The notes: generated by a model from the sequence alone, not told the origin. A stretch of 64,000 nucleotides of DNA from Sporosarcina sp. FSL K6-2383 (GCF_038618305.1 NZ_CP152017.1:1589501-1653500); one strand, 5' to 3'; shown: positions 45,147-55,310, counted from the stretch's first letter. A program made the numbers and translations.

Positions 45147-45416
45147 ATGGTGAATCCATTGAAGGTATCATCTCGCTCGAATCCGAATTCAGTTGCAGGA
45201 GCACTTGTCGCAGTTATCCGGGACCAAGGGTATGCAGAAATGCAGGCGGTAGGTGCAGGTGCTTTGAATCAGGCGGTAAAGGCAATTGCCATTGCACGTG
45301 GGTTCGTAGCACCTAGTGGTGGAGATCTCGTCTGTGCACCGGCTTTTACTGATATTGAGATTAATGGTGAGGGACGTACAGCATTGAAATTACTCGTTGA
45401 AAAACGTACACGTTAA
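45147..45416 (+). CDS. spoVS: Stage V sporulation protein S
   Basis: A protein of 89 residues, very close to the highly conserved SpoVS family (KVSSRSNPNSVAGALVAVIRDQG...GAGALNQAVKAIAIARGFVAPSGGDLVCAPAFTDIEI). It is an Alba-like nucleic-acid-binding fold needed for stage V and coat formation. The start follows AAGGAGGAATA. Sigma-H control is known in B. subtilis; I could not fix a sigma-H promoter in the 83-base gap. The tdh and kbl genes that follow in B. subtilis are missing. Confidence 0.96.
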   Translation: MVNPLKVSSRSNPNSVAGALVAVIRDQGYAEMQAVGAGALNQAVKAIAIARGFVAPSGGDLVCAPAFTDIEINGEGRTALKLLVEKRTR

Positions 45417-45436
45417 TGAAGTGAAATTTAAGAATT

Positions 45437-45480
45437 GAGGCCACGGGGAGCTTATTTTACCGTGGTCTTTTATGATTTTT
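45437..45480 (+). terminator. spoVS terminator
   Basis: GGCCACGG (45439-45446) pairs with CCGTGGTC (45460-45467), one G-T pair, then TTTTATGATTTTT. Confidence 0.85.
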
Positions 45481-45522
45481 TAAATTATACCTGTGACAAA
45501 CAACCGACAAAGAAGCCTCATC

Positions 45523-45552
45523 TTGTACAGCAGGCCTTCAATTCAGTATACT
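45523..45552 (+). promoter_or_regulatory. Sigma-A promoter of miaB
   Basis: TTGTAC (45523-45528), an 18-base spacer, then TATACT (45547-45552). Confidence 0.7.
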
Positions 45553-45602
45553 AGAAGTATATAGGTACATTCCTAAGGGATCGTAGGAAAGGGGAGTTCT
45601 TT

Positions 45603-47135
45603 ATGAATGAGGAACAGCGTTTAAATGCGGTATCTGTAAAACCAGTAGTTGAAGAAAAGGATTATAGTCAATATTTCCAAACTGTTTATACACCACCCTC
45701 ATTGAAAGACGCGAAAAAGCGTGGGAAAGAAGAAATCGCCTATCATGATGACTTCCAAATCGACGAACGCTTTCGCGATATGGGAATAGGTCGGAAATTT
45801 TATATACGTACATACGGCTGTCAGATGAATGAACATGACACGGAAGTGATGGCAGGGATTTTTACGGGTCTAGGCTATGAAATAACTGACACTGTTGAAG
45901 ATGCGAATGTTGTGTTACTCAATACTTGCGCGATTCGTGAAAATGCGGAAAACAAGGTGTTCGGAGAGCTGGGTCATTTGAAATCGCTAAAAAGACGAAA
46001 TCCCGACGTACTTATTGGAGTATGTGGTTGCATGTCGCAAGAAGAATCAGTGGTCAATAAAATCCTGAAGACTTACGATCAAGTGGATATGATTTTCGGT
46101 ACCCATAATATTCATAGGCTACCCCATATTTTACACGAAGCTTATCTTTCAAAAGAAATGGTTATTGAAGTGTGGTCTAAAGAAGGGGATATTATTGAAA
46201 ACCTTCCGAAGGTACGTCACGGTAACATTAAGGCATGGGTCAATATTATGTATGGCTGCGATAAGTTTTGTACGTATTGTATCGTGCCGTACACGCGTGG
46301 CAAGGAACGTAGTAGACGACCTGAGGACATTATCCACGAAGTACGCCAATTGGCGGCACAGGGCTACCGGGAAATTACGGTACTAGGTCAAAATGTCAAT
46401 GCGTATGGAAAGGATTTTGAGGATGTTGACTACCGTTTTGGCGACTTGATGGATGATTTGCGGAAAATCGATATCGCGAGAATCCGTTTTACAACGAGTC
46501 ATCCACGCGACTTTGATGACCATTTGATTGAAGTACTTGCCAAAGGTGGCAATCTGGTCGATCATATCCATCTGCCAGTACAATCGGGTTCAAGTGATAT
46601 TTTGAAAATTATGTCTAGAAAGTATACACGCGAGCATTATTTAGGGCTTGTCCGTAAAATAAAACAAGCGATTCCGAGTGTAACGTTGACGACGGATATA
46701 ATTGTTGGCTTCCCAAATGAAACGGACGAGCAGTTTGAAGAGACAATGTCATTATATAAAGAAGTCGGCTTCGATATTGCATACACGTATATTTATTCAC
46801 CGCGTGATGGTACACCAGCTGCCAAAATGGAGGATAATGTGCCAATGGAAGTGAAAAAAGAACGATTGCAGCGACTGAATAAGCTTGTAAATGACGGGTC
46901 GGCAGAGGCGATGAAGCATTACAAAAATCAAATCGTTGAAGTACTTGTCGAAGGGGAAAGCAAAAAAAATTCAGAAGTACTTGCAGGCTATACGGCGAAA
47001 AACAAATTGGTCAATTTTAAAGCACCTCAATCAGTCATTGGAAAACTAGTGAATGTCAAAATAACAGAGGCCAAAACATGGTCACTCGACGGTGAATTTA
47101 TCGGCGTTGTAGAAAAGGAAAAGGTGAAGAGCTAA
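45603..47135 (+). CDS. miaB: tRNA-i6A37 methylthiotransferase MiaB
   Basis: MiaB adds the 2-methylthio group to i6A37 made by MiaA (encoded at 54.1 kb). It has 510 residues with an N-terminal extension of ~65 residues usual in Bacillales. The UPF0004 domain carries the auxiliary cluster cysteines (YGCQMNEHD ~77, [18 protein letters not shown]), then the radical-SAM motif CDKFCTYC (~219-226), and a C-terminal TRAM domain. The stop overlaps ymcA by one base (TAATG). Confidence 0.97.
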   Translation: MNEEQRLNAVSVKPVVEEKDYSQYFQTVYTPPSLKDAKKRGKEEIAYHDDFQIDERFRDMGIGRKFYIRTYGCQMNEHDTEVMAGIFTGLGYEITDTVEDANVVLLNTCAIRENAENKVFGELGHLKSLKRRNPDVLIGVCGCMSQEESVVNKILKTYDQVDMIFGTHNIHRLPHILHEAYLSKEMVIEVWSKEGDIIENLPKVRHGNIKAWVNIMYGCDKFCTYCIVPYTRGKERSRRPEDIIHEVRQLAAQGYREITVLGQNVNAYGKDFEDVDYRFGDLMDDLRKIDIARIRFTTSHPRDFDDHLIEVLAKGGNLVDHIHLPVQSGSSDILKIMSRKYTREHYLGLVRKIKQAIPSVTLTTDIIVGFPNETDEQFEETMSLYKEVGFDIAYTYIYSPRDGTPAAKMEDNVPMEVKKERLQRLNKLVNDGSAEAMKHYKNQIVEVLVEGESKKNSEVLAGYTAKNKLVNFKAPQSVIGKLVNVKITEAKTWSLDGEFIGVVEKEKVKS

Positions 47136-47566
47136 TGGGAAAATTATATACAAAAGATGAGATTGTCGCAAAAGCCAATGAAATTGCAATGATGATTGCA
47201 AATACAGAAGAAGTCGAATTTTACAAACGCGCAGAAGCACAAATTAATGAAAATCAAAAAATCCGTGAAAGTATTGCGAGTTTAAAAACGTTACAAAAGC
47301 AGGCAGTTAATTTTCAACAGTATGGGAAAGAAAAAGCACAGGGTTTAGTTGAAGGTAAAATTGATAAAATTCAAACTGACATTGATGGAGTGCCGATTGT
47401 TCAGGAGTTCAAGCAATCGCAAATGGACGTTAATGATTTGCTTCAACTGGTATCGAATGCCATTGCTAACGGTGTGACGGATGAAATCATGCGATCAACA
47501 GGTGGCGATGTAACACGTGGCGAAACAGGTTCTTATATAAAAAGTACGACATATGACAAACTATAA
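47135..47566 (+). CDS. ymcA: YmcA/RicA, RNase Y-modulating and sporulation/biofilm regulator
   Basis: The product has 143 residues, mostly helical, of the YlbF/YmcA family (LYTKDEIVAKANEIAMMIANTEEVEFYKRAEAQINEN). In B. subtilis RicA works with RicT and RicF as a complex that steers RNase Y and helps Spo0A activation. It overlaps miaB by one base. A terminator follows. Its presence fits a spore former and matches rny at 42.6 kb. Confidence 0.92.
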   Translation: MGKLYTKDEIVAKANEIAMMIANTEEVEFYKRAEAQINENQKIRESIASLKTLQKQAVNFQQYGKEKAQGLVEGKIDKIQTDIDGVPIVQEFKQSQMDVNDLLQLVSNAIANGVTDEIMRSTGGDVTRGETGSYIKSTTYDKL

Positions 47567-47569
47567 GAG

Positions 47570-47601
47570 ATCGGCAGGGAAAATTTCCTGCCGATTTTTT
47601 T
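47570..47601 (+). terminator. ymcA terminator
   Basis: ATCGGCAGG (47570-47578) pairs with CCTGCCGAT (47587-47595), followed by T7. Confidence 0.95.
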
Positions 47602-47658
47602 CACTCTCTGGGCTTTTGTTGCATAGAATGGATTGAAGCGAATGGAGGAGGAGTCAAG

Positions 47659-48273
47659 CTGAAAAATTTACGTCAGATCGTAGCGAGGACAATTATTGCA
47701 AAAGGGAAGCAGCGGACTGAAATGAAAGCGACGTTAAAGCCGCCACATAGCCCCACAAGTATATTAGGCTGTTGGGTCATCAACCATACGCATCAGGCGA
47801 AAAAGGTTGGTAAATACATTGAAGTGACGGGTAAATTCGATGTTAACGTCTGGTATTCCCACCAAGATCATTCCAAAACGTCTGTTTTCACAGAATGTGT
47901 GACGTACAAAGAAAGGATTCGTCTACATTATCGTGATGAGCCAACATCCAGCCATGAAGAAATTATCGTAAATGTCATCCAGCATCCGAATTGTACAGAA
48001 GCGATTATCTCGGAATGCGGGGAAAAATTCATCATTACCGTTGAACGAGAATTAATCGCGGAGGTTATCGGCGAAACGAAAATTTGTGTCCTAGTCCATG
48101 AGCAGCATAATTTTGAAGAAGAATGGCCTTATCGGGATGAATCGTCATCACTAAATCAGGAGCACAATCATGGCGATCGGCAGGAAAAACGGGAGGAGTC
48201 CCGACAAGAAGACAGACCTGGACGCGGTCACGGGCACGAACATCCAAGAGGTAAAGATGCACCATCCTTTTAA
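47659..48273 (+). CDS. cotE: Spore outer coat morphogenetic protein CotE, probable CTG start
   Basis: CotE directs outer-coat assembly. The first in-frame ATG (47722) would remove ~20 conserved residues. Upstream the frame reads KNLRQIVARTIIAKGKQ, which matches the CotE N terminus, and the only start-like codon with a ribosome-binding site is CTG 47659, seven bases after GGAGGAGG. That gives 204 residues. The core SPTSILGCWVINH, VTGKFDVNVWYSH and HPNCTEAII follow the family. The C-terminal tail is rich in His, Glu, Gly and Arg (GRGHGHEHPRG) rather than purely acidic as in B. subtilis. Confidence 0.88.
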   Translation: MKNLRQIVARTIIAKGKQRTEMKATLKPPHSPTSILGCWVINHTHQAKKVGKYIEVTGKFDVNVWYSHQDHSKTSVFTECVTYKERIRLHYRDEPTSSHEEIIVNVIQHPNCTEAIISECGEKFIITVERELIAEVIGETKICVLVHEQHNFEEEWPYRDESSSLNQEHNHGDRQEKREESRQEDRPGRGHGHEHPRGKDAPSF

Positions 48274-48302
48274 GAGCCGGCAAACACTCCGGCTTTTTTC
48301 TT
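48272..48302 (+). terminator. cotE terminator
   Basis: AGCCGG (48275-48280) pairs with CCGGCT (48289-48294), then TTTTTTC. Confidence 0.85.
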
Positions 48303-48439
48303 TTTGACTTCTCGCGATGTTGGAGACTTTCCTGATTTTGTTGGATACCTGTTTACGAGGTTTCTTCAGAACTTGGGTACTTTGTCACCCGATTTTGGTG
48401 GTATAATGATAAAAAAAGTAACTGTAGTGAGGTATTCAA

Positions 48440-51037
48440 ATGACAACACATACACCAATGATTCAGCAATATTTACAAGTGAAGGCACAGCATGAGGACG
48501 CATTTTTATTTTTTAGGTTGGGTGATTTTTATGAACTATTTTTTACGGATGCAACAGAGGCATCTCAAATTCTTGAAATTACGTTAACGAGCCGTGATGC
48601 CTCAGGGGGGCGTGAGCGTATTCCAATGTGTGGCGTGCCGTATCATTCGGCTGCTGGTTATATTGAAACGCTTGTCCGCAAAGGACATAAAGTAGCGATA
48701 TGTGAACAAACAGAAGACCCAAAAACAGCGATTGGCATTGTAAAAAGAGAAGTCGTAAAAATTATTACACCGGGTACAATGACGGAAGGGAAAACGATTG
48801 ACGCAAGCAGGAATCATTTCATCGGTGCTGTGGATAGCCTAGATGACGACCATTATGCGCTTGCTTATCTTGATCTCGCAACAGGGGAAGGTAAGGTAGA
48901 GCGTGTTGAAGGGGATGAACGGACGTTAATCGCCGAAATTGAAGCGCTCGGGATGAGGGAAATTGTTGTTGGTGAAAGGCTGCATATCGCACTTAGTGAT
49001 AGCATGGCGAAGCGTAATATAGTGCTGTCTATTGAACATAGCGATGAACAAAGTGAGACAATAGAGTTGTTTGGCAATATTCCTGCGCTTGTAACGGAAG
49101 CATGTACGATGCTCGTATCCTACATCAAACGGACGCAGAAAACGGCACTTGACCATATCCGCCCATTCGAATTCATCGAAAAGCATGCGAAACTGTCCAT
49201 AGACGCTAATTCCATGCGCAATCTCGAATTGGTCCAATCAATCCGTAACGGCAGTAAGGAAGGCACACTCTACTGGTTGTTGGATGAAACTGTGACGGCG
49301 ATGGGCGCACGTAAGCTGAAAATGTGGATTCATCAGCCGCTTGCACAGCAAACCGCTATTGAAAATCGACAGAATACCGTCACTGAGCTGATGGAGGAGT
49401 TTTTCCTTAGTGATGAGCTGAAAACGAACTTGAAGGAAGTTTATGATTTGGAGCGATTGGCTGGGCGTATTTCAATGGGAAGTGCCAGTGGTAGGGATTT
49501 GGCGCAATTACGAAACTCCTTGCGTCGTGTACCAGAGGTCAAACGCTTGCTCCAAGAAGCACAGCGACCGTTATTGAATCATTTCGCACAGCGCATTGAC
49601 GTTTGTGAAGAAGCACTGACAACGCTCGAAGCAGCGATAGCCGAAAATCCACCGTTATCTGTGAAGGAAGGTGGGGTTATTAAAGATGGCTACGATGCCC
49701 AACTTGATCAGTACCGAGATGCTTCAAAAAACGGTAAGGTGTGGCTGGCAGAGCTTGAACGTGAAGAGCGTGAACGGACAGGTATTAAAACGCTGAAAAT
49801 CGGCTATAATCGTGTCTTTGGCTATTTCATCGAAATCACGAAATCTAATATTCATCTCGCCGACTTAGGGCGCTATGAACGCAAGCAAACGCTTGCCAAT
49901 GCAGAACGTTACATAACGCCGGAATTGAAAGACAAGGAAGACTTAATTCTCAATGCAGAGGCGGAAGGGCAGGAGTTGGAATACCGCCTATTTAGCAGCG
50001 TCCGTGATGCTATGAAAACGCATATTCGAAAAATTCAACATCTCGCAAGTGTCCTAAGTGAATTGGATGTACTATTAGCCTTCGCGGCAGTGTCGGAAAA
50101 ACGTAATTATGTGAAGCCGGTATTTCATGAGGGTGTCGCTTTGGAAATTAAAAACGGTCGTCACCCCGTTGTTGAAAAGATGATGGATCATTCGCTTTAT
50201 GTGCCAAATAGCTGTAAATTAGCAGAACAAGCGAATATGCTACTCATTACTGGGCCAAATATGTCCGGTAAGAGTACGTATATGCGCCAAGTAGCTTTGA
50301 CGGTTGTTATGGCACAAATCGGCTGTTACGTACCTTGTGAACATGCATCTTTGCCTGTCACTGATCAAATTTTCACGCGTATTGGGGCAGCAGATGACCT
50401 TGCCTCGGGTCAAAGTACATTCATGATGGAAATGATGGAGTCGCAACATGCAATCGCCAATGCAACAGAGAAAAGTCTCTTATTGTTCGATGAAATTGGG
50501 CGAGGGACATCCACCTATGACGGCATGGCACTTGCGCAGGCCATGATGGAGTATATTCATCATGAAATTGGGGCCAATACATTATTCTCGACACATTATC
50601 ATGAACTAACGAATTTAGATAAAGAGTTATCTCGTTTGGAAAATGTACATGTCGCTGCGATGGAGCAGGATGGCAAAGTAGTGTTTCTCCATAAAGTAAT
50701 GGCAGGTCCAGCTGATAAAAGCTATGGAATTTACGTGGCGGAACTGGCGGGACTTCCAGCACCACTATTGGAACGGGCAAAAAACTTACTGTCCGCATTT
50801 GAAAGTGCAGACAAAGTAGTTACGCCAGCAGACGAGCCGCAGCAACTCACCTTTTTTGATGATTTATCAAAAGAAGAGCCGCCAGCACACTCAGCTGTAG
50901 AACAGCAAGTGCTCGAAGCTTTAGCAGGGTATGATGTATTGAATATGACACCACTTCAAGCATTCCAATACATTTACGATATGAAAGAAAAGCTTAGTTC
51001 ATCTGAACTCAGCGGAAAACCCCGTATCAATAAGTGA
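48440..51037 (+). CDS. mutS: DNA mismatch repair protein MutS
   Basis: MutS recognises mismatches and small loops. The protein has 865 residues: an N-terminal mismatch-binding domain with the FxE-type motif in FRLGDFYELFFTDA (~25-37), connector, lever and clamp domains, then the ATPase with Walker A ITGPNMSGKST (~607), ITRIGAADDLASGQSTFM and Walker B LLLFDEIGRGTSTYDG (~680). The ATG follows GTGAGGTATTCAA. An extended -10 box (TGGTATAAT, ending at 48407) lies just upstream. It is followed by mutL beyond a repeat element. Confidence 0.97.
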   Translation: MTTHTPMIQQYLQVKAQHEDAFLFFRLGDFYELFFTDATEASQILEITLTSRDASGGRERIPMCGVPYHSAAGYIETLVRKGHKVAICEQTEDPKTAIGIVKREVVKIITPGTMTEGKTIDASRNHFIGAVDSLDDDHYALAYLDLATGEGKVERVEGDERTLIAEIEALGMREIVVGERLHIALSDSMAKRNIVLSIEHSDEQSETIELFGNIPALVTEACTMLVSYIKRTQKTALDHIRPFEFIEKHAKLSIDANSMRNLELVQSIRNGSKEGTLYWLLDETVTAMGARKLKMWIHQPLAQQTAIENRQNTVTELMEEFFLSDELKTNLKEVYDLERLAGRISMGSASGRDLAQLRNSLRRVPEVKRLLQEAQRPLLNHFAQRIDVCEEALTTLEAAIAENPPLSVKEGGVIKDGYDAQLDQYRDASKNGKVWLAELEREERERTGIKTLKIGYNRVFGYFIEITKSNIHLADLGRYERKQTLANAERYITPELKDKEDLILNAEAEGQELEYRLFSSVRDAMKTHIRKIQHLASVLSELDVLLAFAAVSEKRNYVKPVFHEGVALEIKNGRHPVVEKMMDHSLYVPNSCKLAEQANMLLITGPNMSGKSTYMRQVALTVVMAQIGCYVPCEHASLPVTDQIFTRIGAADDLASGQSTFMMEMMESQHAIANATEKSLLLFDEIGRGTSTYDGMALAQAMMEYIHHEIGANTLFSTHYHELTNLDKELSRLENVHVAAMEQDGKVVFLHKVMAGPADKSYGIYVAELAGLPAPLLERAKNLLSAFESADKVVTPADEPQQLTFFDDLSKEEPPAHSAVEQQVLEALAGYDVLNMTPLQAFQYIYDMKEKLSSSELSGKPRINK

Positions 51038-51060
51038 TGGGATGAATGTAAGAGCATTTC

Positions 51061-51313
51061 ATTCAGTAGTAGTTCAAACGCCTGCTGAATTCAGATGAAG
51101 CCTCCGGCGGATATCACGGATTTTTAATGGAGCTTTAAGAAGGCAGTCTAAGTGCGCGACGTCCTGAAAGGAAGTGCCTTAATTTCTGCAAAGAACGCAG
51201 AAATATGGCAAATCGAACCCATTGCTGTTCGATTCGCAACGACTGCATGACCTACTTCCTGTAGGCCTCAAGCTCGAAAAAAATCCGGACACAATTACGC
51301 CAAGGCGTAATTG
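51061..51313 (+). repeat. Full structured intergenic element with insert, mutS-mutL copy
   Basis: Stem A ATTCAGTAG/CTGCTGAAT (51061-51069, 51082-51090); block B GCCTCCGGCGGAT (51100-51112); P1 CGGATTTTT (51117-51125) with AAAAATCCG (51279-51287), a different sequence still pairing; P2 GCAGTC/GACTGC (51143-51148, 51241-51246); P4 CCTAC-TTCCT-GTAGG (51251-51265); terminal hairpin CAATTACGCC-AA-GGCGTAATTG (51292-51313). P3 contains the same ~67-base insert as the pnp copy (about 51167-51234). It ends 18 bases before the mutL start. Confidence 0.9.
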
Positions 51314-51331
51314 ATAGAAAGGGTGATTCGG

Positions 51332-53155
51332 ATGGATATCATTAAAGTGATGGACGATACGTTATCGAATAAAATTGCAGCGGGTGAAGTCGTTGAACGT
51401 CCAGCATCCATCGTCAAAGAACTCGTTGAAAACGCCATAGATGCAGACAGCTCAGTCATAGAAATCGCACTAGAGGAAGCCGGCCTGACGTCCATTCGCG
51501 TGACCGACAATGGGAAAGGGATGTCGCGGCAGGATGCCGTCCAATCCTTTGAGCGTCATGCTACAAGTAAAATTACCAACGATCATGATCTGTTCCGCAT
51601 TCGAACACTTGGTTTTCGAGGAGAAGCACTCGCTAGTATTGCCTCTGTCTCCAAAATTAGTATGTGGACGTCGGATGGGGAAACGTCTGGAACGGAAGTC
51701 CAGATGGATGGCGGGCGTTTAACGAAGCATGATAACGCTGCGTTTCGTAAAGGGACGGACATTACCGTCTCTCAATTATTTTTTAATACGCCCGCACGTT
51801 TAAAATATATGAAAACCATCCAAACGGAGCTTGGCCATACGATAGACCTCGTCAATCGATTGGCACTTAGCCATCCGTCAATTGCATTCAAGCTCTCGCA
51901 TCATAGCCAAGTGTTACTACAAACTTCTGGCAATGGTGATCAACGTCGCGTTCTTTCGGATATATACGGCATTGCAGTTGCCAAAAAAATGGTCCCTTTT
52001 TCGGGTGGAAACGCGGATTACAGTGTACATGGCTACGTGACATTACCAGAAATGACCCGCGCGTCGAAAAATTATATGACGCTAATCGTCAATGGTAGAT
52101 GGGTGAAAAGTCACGCCGTCAATCATATTGTACTGGACGCATTTCACACCTATTTGCCGATTGGGCGGGCACCAGTCGCTGTCATTAATGTCGAGGGAGA
52201 CCCCTTTTTAACAGATGTCAATGTTCATCCTTCCAAACAGCATATTCGTATGAGTAAGGAAGGGGATCTGTTGACCGTTATTAAAGAAGCAGTGCGTGAC
52301 GCGATTAAAAAAAGCGTTATCGTGCCAGATGCGATAAAAAAAGAGCCGGTTAAGAAAATCCAGTCAGAGCAAGTGAATATATGGGATTCATTCCATACTG
52401 TAAAATCTTCTCCAATCCCAGAGAGTTTACCGAAGAGTGAGCCAGAGCGAGCCACAACCAATCAACCATATGAAGCGTTGGAAACCAAAGAGAATGTCAG
52501 TGAACGACCCCTTTGGACGGTCAATGAAGCGTCAGTTGCTTCTGAGCCACCAGTGATTGAGCCAGAAAAAAAGTTTCCTTCACTCGTTCCAGTTGGGCAG
52601 GTGCATGGGACGTATATTGTGGCACAAAACGAAGATGGCTTTTTTATGATTGACCAACATGCTGCGCAAGAACGCATAAAATATGAGTTTTTCCGAGATC
52701 AGTTGGCAAAACCAAATCACGGAGAGCGCCAGTTACTATTGCTCCCTCTGATGTTTCATTACTCAGCCGATGATAAAACGAAAATCCAGGAAAATGTCAC
52801 ATTACTTCAGGATGTTGGTATTTTTCTTGAAGAATTCGGTCCTGCTTCTTATACAGTAAAGGAATATCCATCCTGGTTTCCAGCAGGACAGGAAACGGAG
52901 ATTATCGAAGAACTCATTGAACAAGTGTTGGAAAAACGTAAAGTGGATATCGGCAAACTACGTGAGGAAGCTGCTATTATGATGAGTTGTAAACGCTCTA
53001 TCAAGGCCAATCATTATTTGACAGTAGCGGATATGGAGATGCTGCTGGATGATTTATCGAAATGTGAAAATCCTTTCACTTGTCCACATGGAAGACCTGT
53101 ACTCATTCATTTCACCACATATGAACTTGAGAGAATGTTTAAACGTGTCATGTGA
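51332..53155 (+). CDS. mutL: DNA mismatch repair protein MutL
   Basis: The 607-residue protein has an N-terminal GHKL ATPase (NKIAAGEVVERPASIVKELVENAIDA ~12-40; DNGKGM; GFRGEALASI ~93), a variable linker (~340-410) and a C-terminal endonuclease domain with the metal motif DQHAAQERIKYEF (~444), plus CKRSIKANHYL and CPHGRPVLIHF. It therefore should be a nicking-type MutL, as in bacteria without MutH. ATG 51332 follows AAAGGGTG; the frame from 51311 begins in the repeat element and is rejected. Confidence 0.97.
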   Translation: MDIIKVMDDTLSNKIAAGEVVERPASIVKELVENAIDADSSVIEIALEEAGLTSIRVTDNGKGMSRQDAVQSFERHATSKITNDHDLFRIRTLGFRGEALASIASVSKISMWTSDGETSGTEVQMDGGRLTKHDNAAFRKGTDITVSQLFFNTPARLKYMKTIQTELGHTIDLVNRLALSHPSIAFKLSHHSQVLLQTSGNGDQRRVLSDIYGIAVAKKMVPFSGGNADYSVHGYVTLPEMTRASKNYMTLIVNGRWVKSHAVNHIVLDAFHTYLPIGRAPVAVINVEGDPFLTDVNVHPSKQHIRMSKEGDLLTVIKEAVRDAIKKSVIVPDAIKKEPVKKIQSEQVNIWDSFHTVKSSPIPESLPKSEPERATTNQPYEALETKENVSERPLWTVNEASVASEPPVIEPEKKFPSLVPVGQVHGTYIVAQNEDGFFMIDQHAAQERIKYEFFRDQLAKPNHGERQLLLLPLMFHYSADDKTKIQENVTLLQDVGIFLEEFGPASYTVKEYPSWFPAGQETEIIEELIEQVLEKRKVDIGKLREEAAIMMSCKRSIKANHYLTVADMEMLLDDLSKCENPFTCPHGRPVLIHFTTYELERMFKRVM

Positions 53156-53178
53156 AAATAACAGGACGGAGGATGATT

Positions 53179-54093
53179 ATGAAGGACCTGACAATGGAAA
53201 TGACGGACGGTTTTGCAATCCATGCGTTCATCTTACAGCCTACTAGTGAGCCAAAAGGGCATATCCATTTGCTGCATGGTATGGCCGAGCATATTGGTAG
53301 ATACGTGGAGTTTGCGCATTATTTAGCGGGACAGGGCTATATCGTCACAGGGCATGATCACCGAGGACATGGCAAAACGGCTGAATTGAACGGTACATTA
53401 GGACATTTTGCAGATACAGGTGGTTTTGAACGCATTGTGCAGGATGTCCATGAGATTGTAACAGCATTGCGGACGCAATATCCGACTAATCGTTTCATAT
53501 TATTCGGGCATAGTATGGGCTCGTTTGTTGCACGCAGATATGTACAGTTACACGGTGACGAAGTGGATTTAGCAATATTTTCAGGCACAGGTGGGGACCC
53601 AGGAGTAAGTCGCTTGGCAGGACAGGTGCTGGCTTATGTACATGGTAAGAAAAATGGCTTCGATCAACCCAATCATTTTTTGAATAAATTACTGTTTGGT
53701 AGTTTCAATAAATCTGTACAAAATCCGAAAACACCATTCGACTGGCTAGCGAATAATCCGAAGGCTGTAGCACAATATGAAGCTGACCCGGCCTGTGGTT
53801 TTATACCAACGACAAAATTTTTCGCGGATTTATTCGAAGGGATCGGAAAAGTACATGCTACTGATGAAATTAACACCATTCCTAAAGACTTGCCGATATT
53901 GTTGTTTTCAGGAATTGAGGATCCCGTGGGTAATCATGGGAAAGGGGTTTGGAATGCAGCGCAGCATTATGATAGCGCAGGCATTGAAGATGTGACGGTG
54001 ATGCTATTTGAAGGTGGTAGACATGAAATGCTTAATGAAAATAATCGTCAAGATGTGTTTAAAGCTGTGTCTAATTGGATAGAGCAACGATGA
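53179..54093 (+). CDS. Alpha/beta hydrolase, monoacylglycerol lipase/lysophospholipase type
   Basis: A protein of 304 residues with the serine aminopeptidase S33-type hydrolase fold: HLLHGMAEHIGRYVEFA (~32-48), HDHRGHGKT (~66), nucleophile in FGHSMGSF (~107), Asp region GIEDPVGNHGKG (~252) and His in FEGGRHEMLNEN (~282). It resembles PldB/monoglyceride lipases. The start at 53179 follows GGAGG; the stop overlaps miaA (ATGA). Its location between mutL and miaA is not the B. subtilis arrangement. The substrate is not assigned. Confidence 0.85.
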   Translation: MKDLTMEMTDGFAIHAFILQPTSEPKGHIHLLHGMAEHIGRYVEFAHYLAGQGYIVTGHDHRGHGKTAELNGTLGHFADTGGFERIVQDVHEIVTALRTQYPTNRFILFGHSMGSFVARRYVQLHGDEVDLAIFSGTGGDPGVSRLAGQVLAYVHGKKNGFDQPNHFLNKLLFGSFNKSVQNPKTPFDWLANNPKAVAQYEADPACGFIPTTKFFADLFEGIGKVHATDEINTIPKDLPILLFSGIEDPVGNHGKGVWNAAQHYDSAGIEDVTVMLFEGGRHEMLNENNRQDVFKAVSNWIEQR

Positions 54094-55037
54094 GCAAGAG
54101 ACCGGAAGTCATTGCCATTGTAGGGCCGACAGCGTCGGGGAAAACGGCTTTAAGTGTGGCACTTGCCAAAGCTATTGGTGGGGAAGTCATTAACGGTGAC
54201 TCGATGCAAGTGTATAAAAATCTTGATATTGGAACCGCAAAAATTACTGTTGAGGAAATGGATGGTGTCCCGCATCATTTATTCGACGTGAAAGAACCAA
54301 ACGAATCCTTTTCGGTAGCAGAATATCAAACGGCTGTACGTCATTGGATTAAGGATATTCAAGATCGTGGCAAGACACCGATTATTGCGGGAGGGACAGG
54401 TTTATACGTGCAATCCGTGCTCTATGACTTCCGTTTTACAGAAGAGGCGGCAGATCTCGCGGTGCGACAACGACTAGAGCAGGAATTGGTAGAGCAAGGG
54501 GCTGCCTCTTTGTATGCAAGGCTGGTGGCAGTCGATCCGGCAGGTGCTGAAAAAATTCACCCGAATAATCATCGCCGACTTGTGCGTGCTCTTGAAATTA
54601 TGGAAGTGACGGGTAAAACAAAAGGTGATCATGAAGAGAATGCAGGGCATGAAGGGCTTTACAATCATCTGCTAATTGGTCTTGAGATGGATCGTGAAGT
54701 GCTGTATGAGCGAATTGATCGCCGCGTAGACATGATGATGGACAAAGGATTGTTTGCAGAGGCGAAAAACTTATGGGATGCGGGTATTCGGGATATGCAA
54801 TCTGTTCAAGCAATTGGCTATAAGGAACTTCATCAAATGATTGAAGGAAACCTGTTGCTTGATGAGGCTATTGAACTGATTAAAAAAAATACACGTCATT
54901 ATGCAAAACGACAAATGACTTACTTTCGCAACAAGCTAGAAGTGGATTGGTTCGATGCACAATTGGGGACTATAGAAATCGTTCAGGGAATTTTGACAAT
55001 TATGCAGGATTTTGCGCATGGAAAGCGAATAAGGTAA
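54090..55037 (+). CDS. miaA: tRNA dimethylallyltransferase MiaA
   Basis: MiaA adds a dimethylallyl group to A37 of tRNAs that read codons starting with U, the substrate for MiaB. The protein has 315 residues from ATG 54090. It has P-loop GPTASGKTALS (~11), DSMQVYKNLDIGTAK (~36), GGTGLYVQSVL (~98) and a C-terminal QAIGYKELHQ and TRHYAKRQMTYFRN. The frame from 54075 overlaps the hydrolase and is rejected. hfq follows 45 bases downstream, as in many bacteria. Confidence 0.96.
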   Translation: MSKRPEVIAIVGPTASGKTALSVALAKAIGGEVINGDSMQVYKNLDIGTAKITVEEMDGVPHHLFDVKEPNESFSVAEYQTAVRHWIKDIQDRGKTPIIAGGTGLYVQSVLYDFRFTEEAADLAVRQRLEQELVEQGAASLYARLVAVDPAGAEKIHPNNHRRLVRALEIMEVTGKTKGDHEENAGHEGLYNHLLIGLEMDREVLYERIDRRVDMMMDKGLFAEAKNLWDAGIRDMQSVQAIGYKELHQMIEGNLLLDEAIELIKKNTRHYAKRQMTYFRNKLEVDWFDAQLGTIEIVQGILTIMQDFAHGKRIR

Positions 55038-55082
55038 GGGGAGTAGGAGAAATATAAGCATACCAACAGGAGGATTCCACGT

Positions 55083-55307
55083 ATGGCACAGGGCAACATG
55101 CAAGAAACTTTTTTAAACTCGTTACGAAAGAATAACACATTTGTAACGGTATTTTTACTCAACGGATTTCAATTGAAAGGACTTATTAAATCGTATGACA
55201 ATTATACTGTTTTACTTGAATCAGATGGCAAACAGCAATTGATTTACAAACATGCGATTTCTACTTATGTCCCAGCGAAACCAGTAATTTTGAAAGATGA
55301 AGAGTAA
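55083..55307 (+). CDS. hfq: RNA chaperone Hfq
   Basis: Hfq has 74 residues and the Sm1/Sm2 motifs ([44 protein letters not shown]). It forms a hexameric ring that binds small RNAs and mRNAs. The ATG follows AACAGGAGGATTCCACGT. A strong terminator follows directly. Confidence 0.97.
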   Translation: MAQGNMQETFLNSLRKNNTFVTVFLLNGFQLKGLIKSYDNYTVLLESDGKQQLIYKHAISTYVPAKPVILKDEE

Positions 55308-55310
55308 TGT

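Noticed and set aside
48304..48395. Degenerate copy of the 21-base array before mutS
   Set aside because: Some AC/GTTT periodicity is visible but the units do not align convincingly.
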